A stretch of 34,168 nt of DNA from Methanolinea sp. UBA275 (GCA_002506105.1 DAWU01000055.1:1-34168), one strand, 5' to 3'; counted from the stretch's first letter, positions 21,212 through 29,936 are shown. A program made the numbers and translations. The notes: generated from the sequence alone by a model not told the origin.

Positions 21212-23762
21212 GAACATCAACCCGCTCACCTGCTTCAAGGTACGTATACTGGAGTGAGAATGCCCCATCAGGGATGGGTATCTCCTTTCCACCTATATCG
21301 ATCGATTCGGGAGGGCTGGCCTGAAGTTCGGGGGGAAGGGCACGGGCAGCCTTCATGAATGCACCCGCATCTTTCCGGAGCAGCGGTCCTATCACCGACA
21401 TGTTGAACTGGAGAACTCCAGGGACCTTCTCCAGTCGGGGAGGTTCAGTATGCCAGTCAACCTGTGCATTGAGTGCTCTCGAAGCATCGCCCGCATCGTC
21501 ATTGACAGGACAGGAAAAGACAGCAATTCTTCCCATAGGAGCGTTCAGTGCATAGCCCTTTTCGTGTTTGTATCTCCGCAGTTCTGAGACGATCTTTACC
21601 AGTAAATCGCCGTTCCTCCGCACCTCGGTATTCTCCGGGCCGGCAACAGGCCATGAACATGCGTGAACACTTCCCCTGCCAAGGTAGGAATAGCATTCCT
21701 CTGCGAAATATGGGGTGAATGGCGCAATAAGGCGGCAGAGGGTGTCGAGCACGGTGTGCAGCACCCTGCATGCCCCGTCCCGGGTGGCATCCCTTGCATA
21801 GAGTCTCCCCTTGACGAGCTCGATGTAATTGTCTGCAAGGGTATCCCATGAGAATTCGCGAATCAATTTGAGTGCTTTGTCAAACTGGCTCTCTTCCATG
21901 GCTGCGGTCACATCACGGACTGTATCATCGAGCCTGGAGAGTAGCCATCGATCGGCGAGTGCCGTTGCCGGAATATCAGGATTAAAAGGCTGGTGGTCGA
22001 GCTGCATATGGACAAAACGGGCGATATTCCAGAATTTTGTCTGGAAACGGGAGGCAGCGATGACATCGTTCCAGTTGAACATGATATCCGAACCCGTGGC
22101 TGCACCAAGCGCTGCCCATTGCCGCAACGCATCCGCCCCGTATTTTTCGGTGATGTCTTCGGGGGAGATGACATTGCCCCGGCTCTTGCTCATCTTGTAG
22201 CCGTCTTCACCGAGTACCATTCCGTTGATGAGGATCTGGTCCCAGGGCCTCGAACCGGTGAGGGCTACGGATCTGAGGATGGTATAGAATGCCCATGTGC
22301 GTATGATATCATGACCCTGTGGCCGCAGTTCTGCCGGAAAGAGCGGAGGCCTGGACGAACCATCCCATCCCGTGACGTTCAAGACGGAGATGGATGAGTC
22401 CATCCAGGTGTCGAGGACATCCTCTTCACCCGAAAAGTCGCGGGAACCACATGTAGGGCACGGACGGGATGGAAGGTCCTTTGTGGGATCGATGGGGAGT
22501 TCATTCTCATCAGGCACCATCATCTCTCCGCAGGATGTGCAGAACCAGACCGGGATTGGTGTTGCAAAAATCCGCTGCCTGGAGATACACCAGTCCCATT
22601 CCATCTGCCCAACCCAGTTCTCCATCCTGAGAAACATATGCTCGGGGTTCCAGGAGATCTCTTTCGCCGCCTTCATGATCGCATCAGGTTCTATCTTCAC
22701 GAACCATTGCCGTTCGCTCATGATCTCGATGGGCGTCTTGCACCTCCAGCAGGTGCCGACTCGTTGTTCGAGGGCTTCCTGGCGTGTCAGGATCCGCTCA
22801 CGTTTCATATCTTCAAGGATAGCTTTCCTGCATTCGGATGACTTCATCCCTGCATATTTCTTGGCAAGGTGCGTCATCCGGCCCTGGCGATCGATTGCCT
22901 TCCGGAGATCCAGGTTGTGCTGTTTCCACCAGTGCACATCCTGTTTGTCACCAAAGGTGCAGATCATCACCGCACCGGACCCGAATTCCGGGTCCACCGC
23001 GGGGTCATTGATGAGTGGTACGGAATGTCCGAAAAGAGGCACGGTGAGGCTCTTTTTGTCCATGTTTTTATAACGCTCATCGTCTGGATGAACTGCCACT
23101 GCAACGCAGGCAGCCAAAAGTTCCGGCCTTGAGGTCGCGATCTCAAGGCCGTCAAAATCGAAATAGTTGAGTGTTGTCTCCCTTGGTTCATATGCGACCT
23201 CTGCAAATGCAATGGCAGTCTCGCACCGGGTGCAGAAGTTTACCGGGTGTTCGCTCTGGTAAATATACCCCTTTGAAAGCATTTTCAAAAAGGAGAGCTG
23301 GGTCTTGGAAAAATATGCAGGGAGCATGGTGATGTATTCGTGGCTCCAGTCAACAGAGAACGCCATGCGTCGGAGAGTCCGGCGCATCTTCTCTATATTT
23401 GCGAGGGTCAGCTCCCGGCACATCTTTCTGAATTCTTCACGGGGGACATCGTTTTTCGTAATACCGTGGATCTCCTCTACCTTCACCTCTGTCGGCAACC
23501 CGTGGCAGTCCCAGCCCTGGGGGAACATCACGTTATAATTTGACATCCGCCTATAACGGGCGATGAAATCGATGTAGCACCAGTTGAATGCATTGCCTAT
23601 GTGAAAAGTCCCGGTGGGATAGGGGGGTGGGGTATCTATGATATATTTCTTCTTCGTGGAATTCGGGTCAAAATAGTGATCTTCATCGCGCCAGACGCTC
23701 TGCCAGCGCCGTTCAACCTCAGAAAAGTCATAGTTCTTGGGGAGATCCCGAGACGGCGACAT
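21168..23762 (-). CDS. valS: Valyl-tRNA synthetase
   Basis: 864 aa class I aminoacyl-tRNA synthetase. The HIGH-type motif is HIGN at 54-57, within PPPYPTGTFHIGN, and KMSKS is at 523-527 in YKMSKSRGN. The editing domain occupies about 180-345. Cysteine pairs CTRC (177-180), CWRC (338-341), CTSC (408-411) and CPTC (435-438) are probable zinc ribbons. The C-terminal anticodon-binding domain is present; the protein seems to lack the long C-terminal coiled coil of bacterial ValRS, as is usual in archaea. The promoter is a TATA box at 23796-23787. Confidence 0.97.
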   Translation of the reverse strand: MSPSRDLPKNYDFSEVERRWQSVWRDEDHYFDPNSTKKKYIIDTPPPYPTGTFHIGNAFNWCYIDFIARYRRMSNYNVMFPQGWDCHGLPTEVKVEEIHGITKNDVPREEFRKMCRELTLANIEKMRRTLRRMAFSVDWSHEYITMLPAYFSKTQLSFLKMLSKGYIYQSEHPVNFCTRCETAIAFAEVAYEPRETTLNYFDFDGLEIATSRPELLAACVAVAVHPDDERYKNMDKKSLTVPLFGHSVPLINDPAVDPEFGSGAVMICTFGDKQDVHWWKQHNLDLRKAIDRQGRMTHLAKKYAGMKSSECRKAILEDMKRERILTRQEALEQRVGTCWRCKTPIEIMSERQWFVKIEPDAIMKAAKEISWNPEHMFLRMENWVGQMEWDWCISRQRIFATPIPVWFCTSCGEMMVPDENELPIDPTKDLPSRPCPTCGSRDFSGEEDVLDTWMDSSISVLNVTGWDGSSRPPLFPAELRPQGHDIIRTWAFYTILRSVALTGSRPWDQILINGMVLGEDGYKMSKSRGNVISPEDITEKYGADALRQWAALGAATGSDIMFNWNDVIAASRFQTKFWNIARFVHMQLDHQPFNPDIPATALADRWLLSRLDDTVRDVTAAMEESQFDKALKLIREFSWDTLADNYIELVKGRLYARDATRDGACRVLHTVLDTLCRLIAPFTPYFAEECYSYLGRGSVHACSWPVAGPENTEVRRNGDLLVKIVSELRRYKHEKGYALNAPMGRIAVFSCPVNDDAGDASRALNAQVDWHTEPPRLEKVPGVLQFNMSVIGPLLRKDAGAFMKAARALPPELQASPPESIDIGGKEIPIPDGAFSLQYTYLEAGERVDVLTIDEVIVTIHTTP

Positions 23763-23786
23763 TTTTTACATATGGGTGTTTTCAGG

Positions 23787-23796
23787 AGATATATCT
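23787..23796 (-). promoter_or_regulatory. TATA box of valS
   Basis: AGATATATCT, a perfect 10-bp palindrome, lies about 29 nt upstream of ATG 23762 (centre to start). Transcription should begin near 23766, giving an almost leaderless mRNA. Confidence 0.55.
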
Positions 23797-23905
23797 AATC
23801 AAACCCAAATACCGCTGTCACGACCGGGATCAGCGAAACGCAGCAATCATAACGGCCATCCAGGAAAATTTGTCACTGTGTTTCACTGACAAAACTCTTA
23901 TTCCA

Positions 23906-25126
23906 ATGAGACCAACAAAAAAACGAATGATGAACCACCTGGGAGAACGTCTTGCAGCAGTGCTGATGCTCTCCTTCATCTTCATCGCGCCATACATCCA
24001 GCCGCCGTGGATCGTTGCAATCATGGTGATCATATTCTCCATGGTGCTGTACCTTATCAACAGGACCAGGTACTTTGCCCTGGCTCTTATCCCGATTGCG
24101 ATTTTGTACGGTATCTCCATTCTTCCTCTGTTCGTATTCTGCTGCACTCTCACGATACTTGTAATGGGAGAACTCGCGTTCCAGGAGAACATTGATCGCA
24201 TCTATTCGTACTTTGCCTATGTGATTGCTGCCGTGATGGGGTGCACGCTTGTCATGGCATACCTCAACCGCTGGTCTCCCCTCGTTGTGCTCTTCGGAAT
24301 CATTGTTGCGGTGCTTTTAAAGGCGATTCTCCAGGAGCGTGAAGATGCCCTGATGATCGAGGCACTCGGCATCGGGATGACAATGTTCCTTATCGATGAG
24401 CTGAATTATCACGCTGATATGGCATTGATTGCGATTGCGGTGGCGATTGCATTTGCATTCGGGTATTTTTCATATCGCACCAAGACTGCTGACGTGAGCG
24501 GACTCCTCTCTGCGGCTCTGATAGGTATTATCCTGATCATTTTTGCAGATATCCGGTGGTTCCTTGTTGTCCTGGCATTTTTCATCCTCGGATCAGCCAG
24601 TACCAGGTACAAATACGAATATAAACACAGAATCGGCGTAGAACAGGCTCATGGCGGGGCCAGGGGATACCTGAACGTGTTTGCAAACGGGAGTGTAGCG
24701 GCAGCCGCCGCCGTCCTCTGGGGTGTCACTGCATCACCCGTGTTCCTGGCCCTCTTTGTCGGGAGCGTCGCAACTGCTGCAGGGGACACCATGGCGAGCG
24801 AGATAGGGGTTACAGGTGGTGATCCGATCATGATCACATCATTTGCACGGGTACCTGCGGGGACGAACGGGGGTGTAACCTTCATCGGGGAAGCGGTTTC
24901 CGTGATTGGCGCGTTCCTCATTTCACTGCTGTCCTTTTTTCTCGGTATCATCGACATTCCAACCGCCATTGGGTGTGTGCTGGCAGGATTCATCGGTACG
25001 AATATCGACAGCCTCATAGGAGCAATAATAGAGAATCCTGGTATGATAGGAAATGCCGGGACCAACTTTCTCGCAACGCTCTTCGGGGGTGTCTGTGCGG
25101 TGGTATTTTCCAGCCTATCGTGGTAA
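23906..25126 (+). CDS. DUF92 family integral membrane protein
   Basis: About 406 aa from ATG 23906 (a TTG at 23870 and ATGs at 23927/23930 are alternatives; no start has a good Shine-Dalgarno sequence). The N-terminal half has six or more hydrophobic helices. The C-terminal half is the DUF92 domain, recognised by the block from EQAHGGARGYLNVFANG through AGDTMASEIG and FIGTNIDSLIGA to GNAGTNFLATLFGG. About ten to eleven membrane segments in total. Plant homologues of the family include a phytyl-phosphate kinase, VTE6, and some archaeal members sit near polyprenol metabolism genes, so a lipid-phosphate role is possible but unproven here. It is divergent from valS. Confidence 0.85.
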   Translation: MRPTKKRMMNHLGERLAAVLMLSFIFIAPYIQPPWIVAIMVIIFSMVLYLINRTRYFALALIPIAILYGISILPLFVFCCTLTILVMGELAFQENIDRIYSYFAYVIAAVMGCTLVMAYLNRWSPLVVLFGIIVAVLLKAILQEREDALMIEALGIGMTMFLIDELNYHADMALIAIAVAIAFAFGYFSYRTKTADVSGLLSAALIGIILIIFADIRWFLVVLAFFILGSASTRYKYEYKHRIGVEQAHGGARGYLNVFANGSVAAAAAVLWGVTASPVFLALFVGSVATAAGDTMASEIGVTGGDPIMITSFARVPAGTNGGVTFIGEAVSVIGAFLISLLSFFLGIIDIPTAIGCVLAGFIGTNIDSLIGAIIENPGMIGNAGTNFLATLFGGVCAVVFSSLSW

Positions 25127-25268
25127 GAATTCAGGATTTGCCATAAAAAAAAACGCCCGTAATAATGTTGATTTTGGCATCCGGGGGGATCCACATGTAT
25201 CGGCGTGGATGTAACGTCAAAGTGTATATTCTCTAAAAATCCAATGGTATACTGGATTGGTAAAGGAA

Positions 25269-25850
25269 ATGGAGAGGATTGAGGAACATACCTGCCAGGT
25301 ATGCAACGAGTTGACTGAACACCTGATCATGGCGAAGGGGCGAAACCCTGTTGCGCGGTGCCTTGTATGTGGTGGTGTGCATCCAATCACTGCATCTGAA
25401 ACAAGGAAAGCCATCTATGTCAGGACAATCGTAAGCATGGAAGCGACATCAAGAGTGTGCCAGGTCGAAATGGACAACAACGAGGCCTGTCGCCTTGGAG
25501 ATCATTTTGTAGCGGAGTGCGGCGAGGAATTTTTCGGCGTGGAGGTCACTGCCATTGAATGTGGTAATGCACGGGTAAAGAAGGCAACAGCGCCAGAGAT
25601 CACCACGCTGTGGACGCGAAAGGTTGACGATGTGACCGTCCGCATCGCGATCCATAATGGAAGGACAACCACGTCAGTCCATGTCACGGTGCCGGGAGAG
25701 GAACCATTTGTTGTGGGGGAGGTGTACAAGGCAGGTCAGCGAAGGATCAGGGTTTCCAGGATAAAAGTAAGGAGGGGCGGGATTTTAAAAAACGAGGGAG
25801 CAAGAATTGAGGCACGTCGAATAAAGAGAATATTTGGCTACCCGATATAG
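25269..25850 (+). CDS. HVO_0476-type zinc-ribbon protein
   Basis: 193 aa from ATG 25269; the in-frame TTG at 25257 has no ribosome site. The N-terminus carries CQVCNE and, 20 residues on, CLVCGG, a CxxC...CxxC zinc ribbon. The remainder is a small beta-rich domain ending in basic residues (SRIKVRRGG, EARRIKRIFGYPI), suggesting RNA or DNA contact. It resembles the conserved archaeal HVO_0476 family, whose function is not known. A GTATATT box near 25223 could be its promoter. Its 3' end overlaps the convergent thioredoxin gene by 13 bp. Confidence 0.82.
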   Translation: MERIEEHTCQVCNELTEHLIMAKGRNPVARCLVCGGVHPITASETRKAIYVRTIVSMEATSRVCQVEMDNNEACRLGDHFVAECGEEFFGVEVTAIECGNARVKKATAPEITTLWTRKVDDVTVRIAIHNGRTTTSVHVTVPGEEPFVVGEVYKAGQRRIRVSRIKVRRGGILKNEGARIEARRIKRIFGYPI

Positions 25851-26104
25851 AATCTGCGGATTGCTTCTTCCAGCGGTTCCCTGTGAACCAGGCCCTCGAA
25901 CCTTTTCACCTCAGTACCGTTTTTCAGGATCACTATGGTCGGAGTGACTGAAAGTCGAAATTCCTTAATTGCAGCTCTGTTCTTGAGTGGATTGATCCTG
26001 TCGGCAGCAATGTTACAGTTCCGCTCAACCTCTTCAAGGATTGGTTTCTGTTCATGACATGCCATGCATCCATCCTGGAAGAAGTAGATCACTCGAAGTA
26101 CCAT
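25838..26104 (-). CDS. Small thioredoxin-family protein
   Basis: 88 aa. Thioredoxin fold with CMAC (Cys13, Cys16) after the first strand, the VTPTIVIL cis-proline segment, then a strand and amphipathic helix. The shape is like methanogen mini-thioredoxins and glutaredoxin-like proteins, which act as dithiol reductants in the cytoplasm. The TATA box TTTTTTTATAG (26136-26126) lies about 25 nt upstream, so the mRNA is probably leaderless. It follows the FKBP-like gene in the same direction with a separate promoter. Confidence 0.9.
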   Translation of the reverse strand: MVLRVIYFFQDGCMACHEQKPILEEVERNCNIAADRINPLKNRAAIKEFRLSVTPTIVILKNGTEVKRFEGLVHREPLEEAIRRFYIG

Positions 26105-26125
26105 GCAGAAGAAAATGAACAGTTG

Positions 26126-26136
26126 CTATAAAAAAA
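26126..26136 (-). promoter_or_regulatory. TATA box of the small thioredoxin gene
   Basis: Minus-strand TTTTTTTATAG, centred about 25 nt from ATG 26104, predicts initiation at or next to the start codon. Confidence 0.5.
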
Positions 26137-26152
26137 TTCTGGTGTGCCAGGT

Positions 26153-26851
26153 CTAGTTGACCTGCACCAGTGATATCTCAGCGAGCGGGTATGCATAGTT
26201 GACCCGGACGCTCTCTGCGGTCTTCTGCGTGACGTATCCCGTGCGGATCACATACTGGGGGGTTACATTTTCCTCGAGTGATACTGTGGGATTTTCAGCG
26301 AAAGCAAGAAGAATCTGGTCGCCGATAACCACTGTGGTGTAATTCCCTCCGATCCCATTGAATTCTTCAGGGGTCATATCACGTTCAAAACCCTGGAGAG
26401 AAGGGAGTGTGACTTTCTTGCTTTCGCCCTGCCGCATTCCTTCAACGTGCATCGCGAGAGTGTCCCATTCCGGGGAGAAGAGGGCATATTTTGCCTCCCC
26501 ATAATAGTAATTGTAGGAAGGGATAGAGATTAGTTCCTTCTGGCTGGTCCCGTTCACGCGCATCGCAAACTGTCCGCACATCCATATCATATCCCCTGCT
26601 TCAGACGACGAATTGAAGGTGCGTGAACTCGTTGTCAGAACCGGGCGGTTGAGCCCATCGTAGAATGTAACCCCGACGATCACGTTATCTCCGCTTGAAG
26701 CAGGGTTGAGTGAGAGGAGCCAGCCGGAACCGAGCGAGCTGAGCACCATGATCACTGCAAACCCGACACAGAGAACAACAATCCCGATCTTCCCTGCGGT
26801 CCAGGTGGATGCCGTCTTTTTCTTTTTCTTTCCTTTTTGCTGAGCACTCAT
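26153..26851 (-). CDS. Membrane-anchored diverged FKBP-like protein
   Basis: 232 aa. A Lys-rich cytoplasmic N-terminus (KGKKKKK) and one helix at about 20-47 anchor the protein with its C-terminal domain outside. The external part resembles a worn long-type archaeal FKBP prolyl isomerase: VIVGVTFYDGLNRPVL is in the first-strand position, HVEGMRQGESKKVTLP matches the 'GM..GE.k.v.iP' turn, and VRVNYAYPLAEISL matches the NHPLAGK closing segment. Typical active-site aromatics cannot be matched with confidence, so activity is doubtful; a chaperone or binding role for surface proteins is possible. ATG 26851 has AAGG just upstream. It is divergent from hsp20 at 27005. Confidence 0.65.
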   Translation of the reverse strand: MSAQQKGKKKKKTASTWTAGKIGIVVLCVGFAVIMVLSSLGSGWLLSLNPASSGDNVIVGVTFYDGLNRPVLTTSSRTFNSSSEAGDMIWMCGQFAMRVNGTSQKELISIPSYNYYYGEAKYALFSPEWDTLAMHVEGMRQGESKKVTLPSLQGFERDMTPEEFNGIGGNYTTVVIGDQILLAFAENPTVSLEENVTPQYVIRTGYVTQKTAESVRVNYAYPLAEISLVQVN

Positions 26852-26930
26852 CCTTATCAGGTTTCTCTCATGGGAAAATAAACATTGCAGACTGGTGTTG
26901 CGAGACTTTCATAGTTGCCGTGTTAAATAT

Positions 26931-26963
26931 TTTTATATATTATAAACCCTAACACATGGGTAG
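26931..26963 (+). promoter_or_regulatory. hsp20 promoter: TATA box plus operator-like motif
   Basis: TTTATATA (26932-26939) in an AT-rich tract is followed after 9 nt by CTAAC-ACATG-GGTAG (26949-26963). This matches the CTAAC-N5-GTTAG type motif with one mismatch. The expected transcription start is about 26962, so the motif covers the initiation site. Position and sequence parallel the arsR-hsp20 promoter at 17578-17610. Confidence 0.6.
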
Positions 26964-26964
26964 T

Positions 26965-27003
26965 CCAGCGGCAATTGCCGTTGGCAGAGGAAAGGAGGTT
27001 TCC
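26965..27003 (+). promoter_or_regulatory. Two tandem hairpins in the hsp20 leader, the second presenting the Shine-Dalgarno sequence
   Basis: Hairpin 1 (26965-26984) has an 8-bp stem, CCAGCGGC / GCCGTTGG with one G-U pair, and an AAUU loop. Hairpin 2 (26989-27003) has arms GGAAA and TTTCC around the loop GGAGG, which is the core of the ribosome-binding site four to six bases before ATG 27005. The second stem is weak and could open with heat; this is a structural reading only. Confidence 0.5.
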
Positions 27004-27004
27004 A

Positions 27005-27475
27005 ATGGCATACAGAAGGAGATACCCATTCGCCTGGATGATGCGCGACTTTGAGGATATGATGGCGGAGATGGAGAACCGGTTCTGGGGAGTCGGGGAC
27101 CGCCTTCTTCCGCCGGGTGGAGTGGCAGACAGAATGCTTCCTGCAATCCGGGGTGAATTCCGGGTCGATGTCAGGGAGCACGATGACGAGGTCATGATTG
27201 TCGCGGATCTGCCCGGAGTGGACAAGGACGATGTCTCTGTGACGCTTGTGAATCCCAGCACTGTTGAAATATCCTGCGAGAGGAAGATGGACAAGGAGGA
27301 GAAGGAGGAAGGGTACTACGTGAGAGAGCGGATGTACGGTTCCATGGCCCGGCAGGTAGCTCTTCCCCACAGTGTGACTGAAAAAGGCGCCACTGCGAGT
27401 TTCAAGAACGGGGTTCTTGAAGTCAGGATGAAAAAATCAAAAGAAGAGCGGGGCAGCAGCATAAAAATCGAATAA
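27005..27475 (+). CDS. hsp20: Hsp20 / alpha-crystallin family small heat-shock protein
   Basis: 156 aa. The N-terminal arm (1-45) is rich in Met, Phe, Trp and Arg, as in oligomerising small heat-shock proteins. The alpha-crystallin domain (about 50-148) has FRVDVREHDDEVMIVADLPGV, the VALPHSV loop and the hallmark ASFKNGVLEVRM strand. The tail carries SSIKIE, an I-x-I motif that docks neighbouring subunits. ATG 27005 is chosen over an upstream in-frame TTG at 26975 because AGGAGGT (26993-26999) lies five bases before it. The chaperone holds unfolding proteins under heat or solvent stress. Confidence 0.95.
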   Translation: MAYRRRYPFAWMMRDFEDMMAEMENRFWGVGDRLLPPGGVADRMLPAIRGEFRVDVREHDDEVMIVADLPGVDKDDVSVTLVNPSTVEISCERKMDKEEKEEGYYVRERMYGSMARQVALPHSVTEKGATASFKNGVLEVRMKKSKEERGSSIKIE

Positions 27476-27527
27476 TCTCCCTTTTTTGTCGATGGTTTTT
27501 AGTCTTTTCAGCCAGAAATGAGATCTG

Positions 27528-28313
27528 ATGGATAAGAAGAAGGTCCGGGACTACATGACCTACGATGTGGTGACCGTTGATATCAATGGGACCATCCTTG
27601 AAGTCATGGAGAAGATCCAGAAGACCGGCCATGATGGGTTTCCTGTGGTACACGGTGCACAGGTAGTGGGATATGTTGCAGCCAGGGACCTGCTCTTCCA
27701 GTCTACATCCACATCGATCCGGGATGTCATGTCAGAAAACCTCATCGTTGCCGATCCTGACATGAGCATCAATGATGCAGCGAGAGTGATATTCCGATCA
27801 GGGATCCAGAAGCTTCCCGTCGTCGATGAACAGAACCGTCTACTGGGTATCATCTCCAATACCGATGTTATCCGCTCGCAAATCGAGCATGTATCACCTG
27901 AAAAGGTCTTCAATTTCATAACCACTCTCAAAACCCTTCATGGCATTTCACCGGAACTGAAGAGGGAAGTTGTCCCCATTGACGAGCTCCTCCCGACACA
28001 GTCGCGTATTTACGAGGATGAGCTCGAAGGGAGAATGTACGAGATAAAGAAAGGACTTGCGGAACCCCTTATCGTGGTAAGGAGGCCTGGAAAACTGATC
28101 CTTGTTGACGGGCATCATCGTGCTATCGCGGCGAAAAAGATGGGTATCAAATCACTCGATGCGTATGTGATCGAGGTGAACGAGGAAATCGAACTCGGGA
28201 TGGAACGAACCGCGCGTGCGATGAACCTCCGTTCACTGGATGACATCCAGGTACTCGATTACGCCCGGCATCCCCTGGTTGCCATCACACACCGGCTTGT
28301 CAAGAAGGCTTAG
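27528..28313 (+). CDS. CBS-pair protein with ParB-like domain
   Basis: 261 aa. Two CBS motifs (about 5-60 and 64-122) form a Bateman module, a sensor of adenine nucleotides or related ligands. Residues about 145-225 resemble a ParB/Srx-type domain: a PIDELLPTQSR start, then LAEPLIVVRR and the VDGHHRAIAAKKMG block with the DGHHR motif (194-198) that in related proteins lines a nucleotide-binding site. A short helical tail follows. The combination suggests a ligand-responsive nucleotide-binding regulator or enzyme, but I know of no fixed function. No partner parA is nearby. It follows hsp20 by 52 bp and overlaps the convergent sugar-nucleotide gene by 4 bp. Confidence 0.88.
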   Translation: MDKKKVRDYMTYDVVTVDINGTILEVMEKIQKTGHDGFPVVHGAQVVGYVAARDLLFQSTSTSIRDVMSENLIVADPDMSINDAARVIFRSGIQKLPVVDEQNRLLGIISNTDVIRSQIEHVSPEKVFNFITTLKTLHGISPELKREVVPIDELLPTQSRIYEDELEGRMYEIKKGLAEPLIVVRRPGKLILVDGHHRAIAAKKMGIKSLDAYVIEVNEEIELGMERTARAMNLRSLDDIQVLDYARHPLVAITHRLVKKA

Positions 28314-29509
28314 GATCCCTCGCACTTGACCGCATAGTTATCGTTCAGAAGGTGTTCCTTGACAATCGTCCCATCGGGTACGACAACTTCAGGCCATATT
28401 CTTGTTCTTGAATGAACCACAACCCCGTTTCTGAACACAACCCTGGGCCCTATCACGGTATCATTTTCAAGGCTGCAGTCATCTCCTATCACGGAATCAT
28501 TGTCAATGATACTCCCCGATACCGTGCTGTTCCTGCCAATAACCACACGGTTGTACACCGATGAAGAAAATATCTTGGCACTGCTCTTGATGTGGCAGTT
28601 CTCCCCGATGCTCGTATAAGGTCCGATAAGGACATTGTCGCCAAGGGAAGTGCCCATCCCGATTGCGACGGGCCCGATCAGGCGGGAATTCACTCCCATG
28701 GAAAAGGAACTGCCGAGTTGAACGGGTCCCTGGATCTGACCCGCTCTGATTGTCAGGTCGCCGCTAATACTGGTATAGGGTATGTCCTGGAGCATCCACC
28801 GTTCAGCCTGGCGAAGCGATGCGGGATTTCCCACATCAGTCCAGTTCCCCCGGGCGAGCCACGCTCTCAGAACATGGCCGTGTTCCATGAGATCCGGGAA
28901 GAGGTCGCGTGCGAAGTCATATTTTTTGCCGCGAGGAATCGCATCAAAAATATCAGGACGGCACACGTAGATGCCGGTACTTGCAAGGTTAGAGAAGATC
29001 TCTCCCGGGGAGGGCTTCTCCTTGAAACGCTTTATCTGAAAATCTGCATCGATCTCAGCGATTCCGTACTCCGCGGGTTCATCGATGCTGATGAGACCGA
29101 TGGAGACTGTTGCCGGATTTCGTGAATGCTCGCGGTAGAATTCCAGGAGGTTGAGATCGGTCACATGATCACCCCCAACCACCAGGAAATCGTGGTCTTC
29201 CAGGAATTTCTGGGCATTCTTCACGCTTCCGGCGGTTCCGAGTTTGGTCTTTTCATGGACGTAGGTGATCTCTGCCCCAAAGAGAGATCCATCACCGAGG
29301 GCTTCCTCGATTACGTTGCCCATGTACCCAAGGGTGATCACGATGTCACGGAATCCCAGGTTGGAGAGGTGGGAGACCAGGTGTTCAATTGAAGGGCGGT
29401 TTACAATGGGAATACAGGGTTTCGGGCGCTCAAACGTGAGTGGACGGAGCCGGGTTCCCTCTCCCCCGCACATAATGCACACCTTCATACCTGAACGTTT
29501 CACTCCCAT
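28310..29509 (-). CDS. NDP-sugar pyrophosphorylase with left-handed beta-helix domain
   Basis: 399 aa from ATG 29509. The nucleotidyltransferase domain begins CGGEGTRLRPLT, followed by RPKPCIPIVNRP and VVGGDHVTDLN; it activates a sugar-1-phosphate to an NDP-sugar. The C-terminal third (about 250-399) contains hexapeptide-like repeats (IGPYTSIGENCHIKSS, GPRVVF) of a left-handed beta-helix. Overall it is closest in pattern to mannose-1-phosphate guanylyl-/glucose-1-phosphate thymidylyl-transferases; substrate not fixed. The open frame reaches 29593, but a TATA box at 29546-29536 puts transcription near 29515, so ATG 29509 (or 29488, right before KVCIMCGG) is the start. Products likely feed surface glycans, including pilin or S-layer glycosylation (inference). 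Confidence 0.9.
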   Translation of the reverse strand: MGVKRSGMKVCIMCGGEGTRLRPLTFERPKPCIPIVNRPSIEHLVSHLSNLGFRDIVITLGYMGNVIEEALGDGSLFGAEITYVHEKTKLGTAGSVKNAQKFLEDHDFLVVGGDHVTDLNLLEFYREHSRNPATVSIGLISIDEPAEYGIAEIDADFQIKRFKEKPSPGEIFSNLASTGIYVCRPDIFDAIPRGKKYDFARDLFPDLMEHGHVLRAWLARGNWTDVGNPASLRQAERWMLQDIPYTSISGDLTIRAGQIQGPVQLGSSFSMGVNSRLIGPVAIGMGTSLGDNVLIGPYTSIGENCHIKSSAKIFSSSVYNRVVIGRNSTVSGSIIDNDSVIGDDCSLENDTVIGPRVVFRNGVVVHSRTRIWPEVVVPDGTIVKEHLLNDNYAVKCEGS

Positions 29510-29535
29510 CACGTTTAAACCATCTGGGACGGGGT

Positions 29536-29546
29536 TTTTTAAAAAT
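29536..29546 (-). promoter_or_regulatory. TATA box of the NDP-sugar pyrophosphorylase gene
   Basis: Minus-strand TATTTTTAAAA predicts initiation near 29515, excluding the longer reading frame from 29593 and supporting ATG 29509. Confidence 0.5.
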
Positions 29547-29593
29547 ACACGGGCCGGGGGAATATTGAAATCTTTTTTAGGTGGTATCCCCAC

Positions 29594-29936
29594 ATTCTCT
29601 TAGTATCTTGCCGCTGCCGGATCCTGAAGTATCTGATAAGAAACGGAAGGGTATCATACTCATAAGAACGATCACGAAATCAATGTCTGCATGGAAGGGG
29701 CTCGCTCTCGCAATCCTCAATCGGGGAGGTGTTCATATCTGGACAATGCGGGAAGGCTGCCGCATCCATGCTGCTACCGGTCCGATCCTAGCAGGCCACG
29801 CATCGTCTGGGGTTCTCTCCGATTGGAGATCATCCATACTCAAATCCCTGCATGGGTTGAGGCTTCTGGTTTCTAATAAGAGAGTTCATTGCCGAACCAG
29901 TATCCTGAACACTGCAAAGAGAATGAGGAAGAATCC
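29594..29936. other. Intergenic stretch without a supported gene
   Basis: A 130-codon open frame (29581-29973, plus) crosses this region, but it has no domain, no ribosome site and overlaps the better-supported gene at 29937 in another frame. I see no tRNA-like cloverleaf, no long inverted repeat and no repeat family. An untranslated RNA cannot be excluded. Confidence 0.4.

Noticed and set aside
24649..25194. 181-codon minus-strand open frame opposite the DUF92 gene
   Set aside because: Shadow of the recognised DUF92 coding block.
27528..28313. Plasmid or prophage partition (parB) gene
   Set aside because: No parA, no parS-like repeats and no mobile genes nearby; the CBS fusion points to another role.
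29594..29936. A tRNA gene in the intergenic stretch
   Set aside because: No GTTC-type T-loop paired with a D-loop and acceptor stem could be found on either strand.
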